Below, piece by piece: positions 15,136 to 16,524 of a stretch of 16,524 bases of DNA. The notes beneath the pieces are model-generated. The model saw nothing but the letters and a program-made list of their open reading frames with translations, ran no database searches and was not told where the DNA came from. Location of the stretch: assembly GCA_910587935.1 (NCBI GenBank), contig CAJUNP010000049.1, positions 1 to 16,524 on the forward strand, written 5' to 3'. The translations under genes were made by a program, and so were the position numbers. Position 1 is the stretch's first letter; every line of letters begins with the position of its first letter. Source of the stretch: an uncultured Lachnospiraceae bacterium (lineage in GTDB: Bacteria; Bacillota; Clostridia; Lachnospirales; Lachnospiraceae).

Positions 15136-15150
15136 TTGAAACGTTTCCAA
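15136..15150. promoter_or_regulatory. Operator O2 of the malto-oligosaccharide operon
   Basis: TTGAAACGTTTCCAA contains the perfect palindrome GAAACGTTTC, centred on CG as LacI-family operators are. It lies just downstream of the predicted transcription start, where a bound repressor would block elongation. Partial resemblance to a CcpA cre site is also noted. Confidence 0.75.
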
Positions 15151-15163
15151 ATTTGATAGTTCA

Positions 15164-15192
15164 ATATTAGCATATGCGTGGAAACGTTTCAA
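15164..15192 (-). promoter_or_regulatory. Promoter of the malto-oligosaccharide operon
   Basis: On the minus strand, -35 TTGAAA (15187-15192) and -10 TAATAT (15164-15169) are separated by exactly 17 nt, about 65 nt before the binding-protein ATG. The -35 is part of operator O1. Confidence 0.75.
15179..15192. promoter_or_regulatory. Operator O1 of the malto-oligosaccharide operon
   Basis: TGGAAACGTTTCAA holds the same GAAACGTTTC palindrome as O2. Centre-to-centre distance to O2 is 43 bp, about four helical turns. It overlaps the -35 box, so the LacI-family protein (or CcpA) bound here would exclude RNA polymerase. Confidence 0.75.
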
Positions 15193-15265
15193 TAGAAAAG
15201 TTAAATATTTCCTAATTTCTTATATTTTTCCTAATTTTCGCAGTATTTTTTTATCTATAATTCAC

Positions 15266-15310
15266 AAAAAGCAGAAATCTTCCATATTATTTGAAGACTT
15301 CTGCTTTTTT
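15266..15310. terminator. Bidirectional terminator without an obvious gene
   Basis: GCAGAAATCTTC (15271-15282) pairs with GAAGACTTCTGC (15293-15304) with one mismatch. A-runs on the left and TTTTTT on the right make it a good intrinsic terminator on either strand. No gene in the window ends at it from either side, so it may belong to a lost gene. The rest of 15193-15353 shows no gene. Confidence 0.7.
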
Positions 15311-15353
15311 ATGCCCTCATGTTACACAGTAAGGGCAAACAAAGCCTTGATTT

Positions 15354-15500
15354 ATGCGGCTCTTAGCGCGCGGAAATAAGAAAGACAAAGGTTATACGGT
15401 TATGAGCAACCACCATTTACGAACAGCCACAGCCCCCGGAACGGAAGCGAAAGGAAGCAGCAGACGCATACCACTGATTGACTTTTTAGTATCAAAGTGA
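15354..15500 (+). pseudogene. Probable remnant of a mobile-element replication-type HTH protein
   Basis: A 48-codon frame (ATG 15354, TGA 15498-15500) contains KKDKGYTVMSNHHLR. From memory this resembles the N-terminal segment (KDYTVMSNHHLRD followed by LSLKAKG) of replication-initiator or helix-turn-helix proteins carried by Tn1549-like conjugative elements of Firmicutes. After that point the sequence (TATAPGTEAKGSSRRIPLID) no longer follows the family, and no ribosome site precedes the ATG. It is therefore best read as a short fossil joined to unrelated sequence. Its 3' end overlaps the promoter of the next gene. The resemblance is recalled rather than searched, so confidence is limited. 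Confidence 0.4.
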
Positions 15501-15506
15501 TAATAT
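15478..15506 (+). promoter_or_regulatory. Promoter of the winged-helix regulator gene
   Basis: TTGACT (15478-15483), a 17-nt spacer and TAATAT (15501-15506). The -10 lies inside the palindrome at 15497-15512, suggesting autoregulation. Confidence 0.75.
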
Positions 15507-15512
15507 TATCAC
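15497..15512. promoter_or_regulatory. Operator-like palindrome over the regulator's -10
   Basis: GTGATAATATTATCAC is a perfect 16-bp palindrome. Its 12-bp core GATAATATTATC recurs at 16131-16142 in the next promoter, in the same place relative to the -10. Confidence 0.75.
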
Positions 15513-15536
15513 ACAACTTGATTAGGAGGATATATT

Positions 15537-16076
15537 ATGATAGATCAGATAATGGATTGTATTGCGAACCCGGTAAAATGCAAATTACTAATTGAAATAT
15601 ATTCACATGGACAGGCAACTGCTAAATATTTGTCGGATAAATTTGACGATATTCCACAAGCAACTTTGTATCGCAATCTTAAAAAAATGTTAAGTGATGG
15701 TCTATTAAAAGTTATTGAAGAAACACAAGTGCGCGGTACAGTAGAAAAAACTTATGCACTTGCGTTTGACCTTAACAGTAATTTTGAAACAATATTAGCA
15801 GAAAATTCCGGTACACTTTATATGCAATTATTTATGCAGTATTTTTGGGGATTTGCAAAGCAGTTTCAGGAGTATTGCCAGTCCCCTGACATTAACATTA
15901 AGGAGGATATGTCGGGATTTTCACTTTCTCATATCTATTTATCTGATGAAGAATTGAATACGCTTATGAGCAATATTTCAAGTATCATTAGTACAGTAAA
16001 AAATAATAAACCGAACGATAAAAGAAAGCTGAGGACAATAGGGATAATTCTTTCGCCACCGGACAATGTGCAGTAA
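15537..16076 (+). CDS. Winged-helix transcriptional regulator next to an ABC ATPase gene
   Basis: This is a 179-residue predicted cytoplasmic DNA-binding protein. Residues about 10-75 form a winged helix: NPVKCKLLIEIYSHGQATAK, then recognition helix IPQATLYRNLKKMLSDGLL (39-57), then wing VRGTVEKTYAL (65-75). This resembles the ArsR/HTH_20-type domains often found with drug or lantibiotic-type ABC transporters. The C-terminal 100 residues (FMQYFWGFAKQFQEY, then LSDEELNTLMSNISSII) are helical and probably serve dimerisation or ligand sensing. The start has AGGAGG 9-10 nt upstream. Its promoter and that of the ATPase gene carry identical operator cores, so it probably represses both. The gene is AT-rich. 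The family level is fairly sure; the signal is unknown. Confidence 0.82.
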   Translation: MIDQIMDCIANPVKCKLLIEIYSHGQATAKYLSDKFDDIPQATLYRNLKKMLSDGLLKVIEETQVRGTVEKTYALAFDLNSNFETILAENSGTLYMQLFMQYFWGFAKQFQEYCQSPDINIKEDMSGFSLSHIYLSDEELNTLMSNISSIISTVKNNKPNDKRKLRTIGIILSPPDNVQ

Positions 16077-16109
16077 ATATCTACCGCCCACAAAAGAGAG
16101 CGGTTCTTA

Positions 16110-16138
16110 TTGACTTAATATTATCATTATGATAATAT
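16110..16138 (+). promoter_or_regulatory. Promoter of the ABC ATPase gene
   Basis: TTGACT (16110-16115), a 17-nt spacer and TAATAT (16133-16138), the same elements and spacing as the regulator promoter at 15478-15506. Confidence 0.75.
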
Positions 16139-16142
16139 TATC
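16117..16142. promoter_or_regulatory. Operator-like palindromes in the ABC ATPase promoter
   Basis: An 11-bp inverted repeat (AATATTATCAT / ATGATAATATT, one-base centre, 16117-16139) fills the spacer and -10. It overlaps the 12-bp palindrome GATAATATTATC (16131-16142) shared with the upstream regulator promoter. Confidence 0.75.
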
Positions 16143-16167
16143 TATATGATAAAAAAGGAGGAAGATT

Positions 16168-16470
16168 ATGCAAGCAATACTTGAAATCAAAAATTTTACG
16201 AAAACATATTCCCAAAATAAAAAGGCAGCAGATAACCTTTCATTATCGGTTATGCCCGGAGAAATTCATGGTTTTATCGGACACAATGGAGCCGGAAAAA
16301 CAACTACTATTCGAGCCATCGTTGGTGTAATGGATTTCAACGATGGCGAAATTTTAATTGCAGGACACTCAATAAAAAAGGAACCTGTCAAATGCAAATC
16401 ATTGACAGCATATATCCCCGATAACCCTGACATATATGATTATATAACAGGTATTCAATATCTAAATTAG
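16168..16470 (+). pseudogene. Truncated ABC transporter ATP-binding protein
   Basis: Only the first 100 codons of an ABC ATPase are present. They start at an ATG with a good AAGGAGG site. Residues 1-30 are the A-loop region (LEIKNFTKTYSQNKKAADNL). Walker A is GHNGAGKTT (about 38-46). Then come DFNDGEILIAGHSI and LTAYIPDNPDIYDYITGIQY, which matches the region just after the Q-loop, although the usual Gln is not evident. The frame stops at TAG 16468-16470, and neither later frame restores the family sequence. The LSGGQ signature, Walker B, D-loop and H-loop are missing, so this product could not hydrolyse ATP. A normal protein would be about 220-300 residues. Beyond the stop (16471-16524) nothing is recognisable. 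A deletion or insertion breakpoint near 16465 is inferred. Confidence 0.8.
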
Positions 16471-16524
16471 TAAACGTCAAATCCCCCGCCTTTTCCTAAA
16501 ACCATTTTTAGTCCATACTTGAAA

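Noticed and set aside
15100..15192. 31-residue N-terminal extension of the sugar-binding protein
   Set aside because: The extension would be translated from the promoter and operator region and would bury the lipoprotein signal peptide; ATG 15099 has a strong ribosome site.
1..16524. CRISPR arrays, tRNA or rRNA genes and complete insertion sequences
   Set aside because: No regularly spaced repeats, no recognisable tRNA or rRNA segments, and no transposase reading frame with terminal inverted repeats were found on reading the window.

Overview
The window looks like a chromosomal segment of a Gram-positive, low-to-mid GC Clostridia bacterium, most likely of the Lachnospiraceae. The grounds are strong AGGAGG-type ribosome binding sites, Clostridia-like signalling proteins, a lipoprotein-type sugar-binding protein with a LacI-regulated ABC importer, and mobile-element remnants typical of gut Firmicutes. 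Species cannot be fixed from the sequence alone.

Left part (1-6951). A partial gene runs off the left edge on the minus strand. It is followed by a two-gene minus-strand operon: a small helical protein of unknown function, then an ArsR-type regulator with a C-terminal DUF2087-like domain. This operon has its own promoter set among TATCTA/TAGATA half-sites, so it is probably autoregulated. Next comes a very large membrane hybrid histidine kinase (minus strand, two receiver domains). It is transcribed divergently from a methyl-accepting chemotaxis protein (plus strand). The two form a sensory block, each with its own terminator.

Middle part (6952-9360). Two strikingly AT-rich plus-strand genes overlap by 8 nt. 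The first encodes a RelA/SpoT-type nucleotidyltransferase-domain protein with altered substrate motifs. The second encodes a DGQHR-motif (DndB/ParB-like fold) protein. They form an isolated, translationally coupled cassette with its own promoter, between two terminators and among GC-richer housekeeping-type genes. This is the best candidate in the window for an undescribed system, for example stress signalling, toxin-antitoxin or anti-phage defence.

Right-middle part (9366-15200). A minus-strand malto-oligosaccharide operon runs in the order lipoprotein binding protein, two permeases, LacI-family repressor, 4-alpha-glucanotransferase (malQ). Its promoter carries two GAAACGTTTC operators 43 bp apart, one over the -35 and one just after the predicted start of transcription. 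A strong stem-loop lies between the binding-protein and permease genes. No ATPase for the importer is present, so a shared MsmX-type ATPase encoded elsewhere is inferred.

Right end (15201-16524). An intergenic stretch holds an orphan terminator and a 48-codon reading frame that looks like debris of a mobile-element replication-type protein. A winged-helix regulator and the first 100 codons of an ABC-transporter ATPase follow. Both genes have the same promoter layout, TTGACT-17-TAATAT, with the -10 buried in the palindrome GATAATATTATC. The ATPase is cut short before its signature and Walker B motifs, so the locus looks damaged or interrupted.
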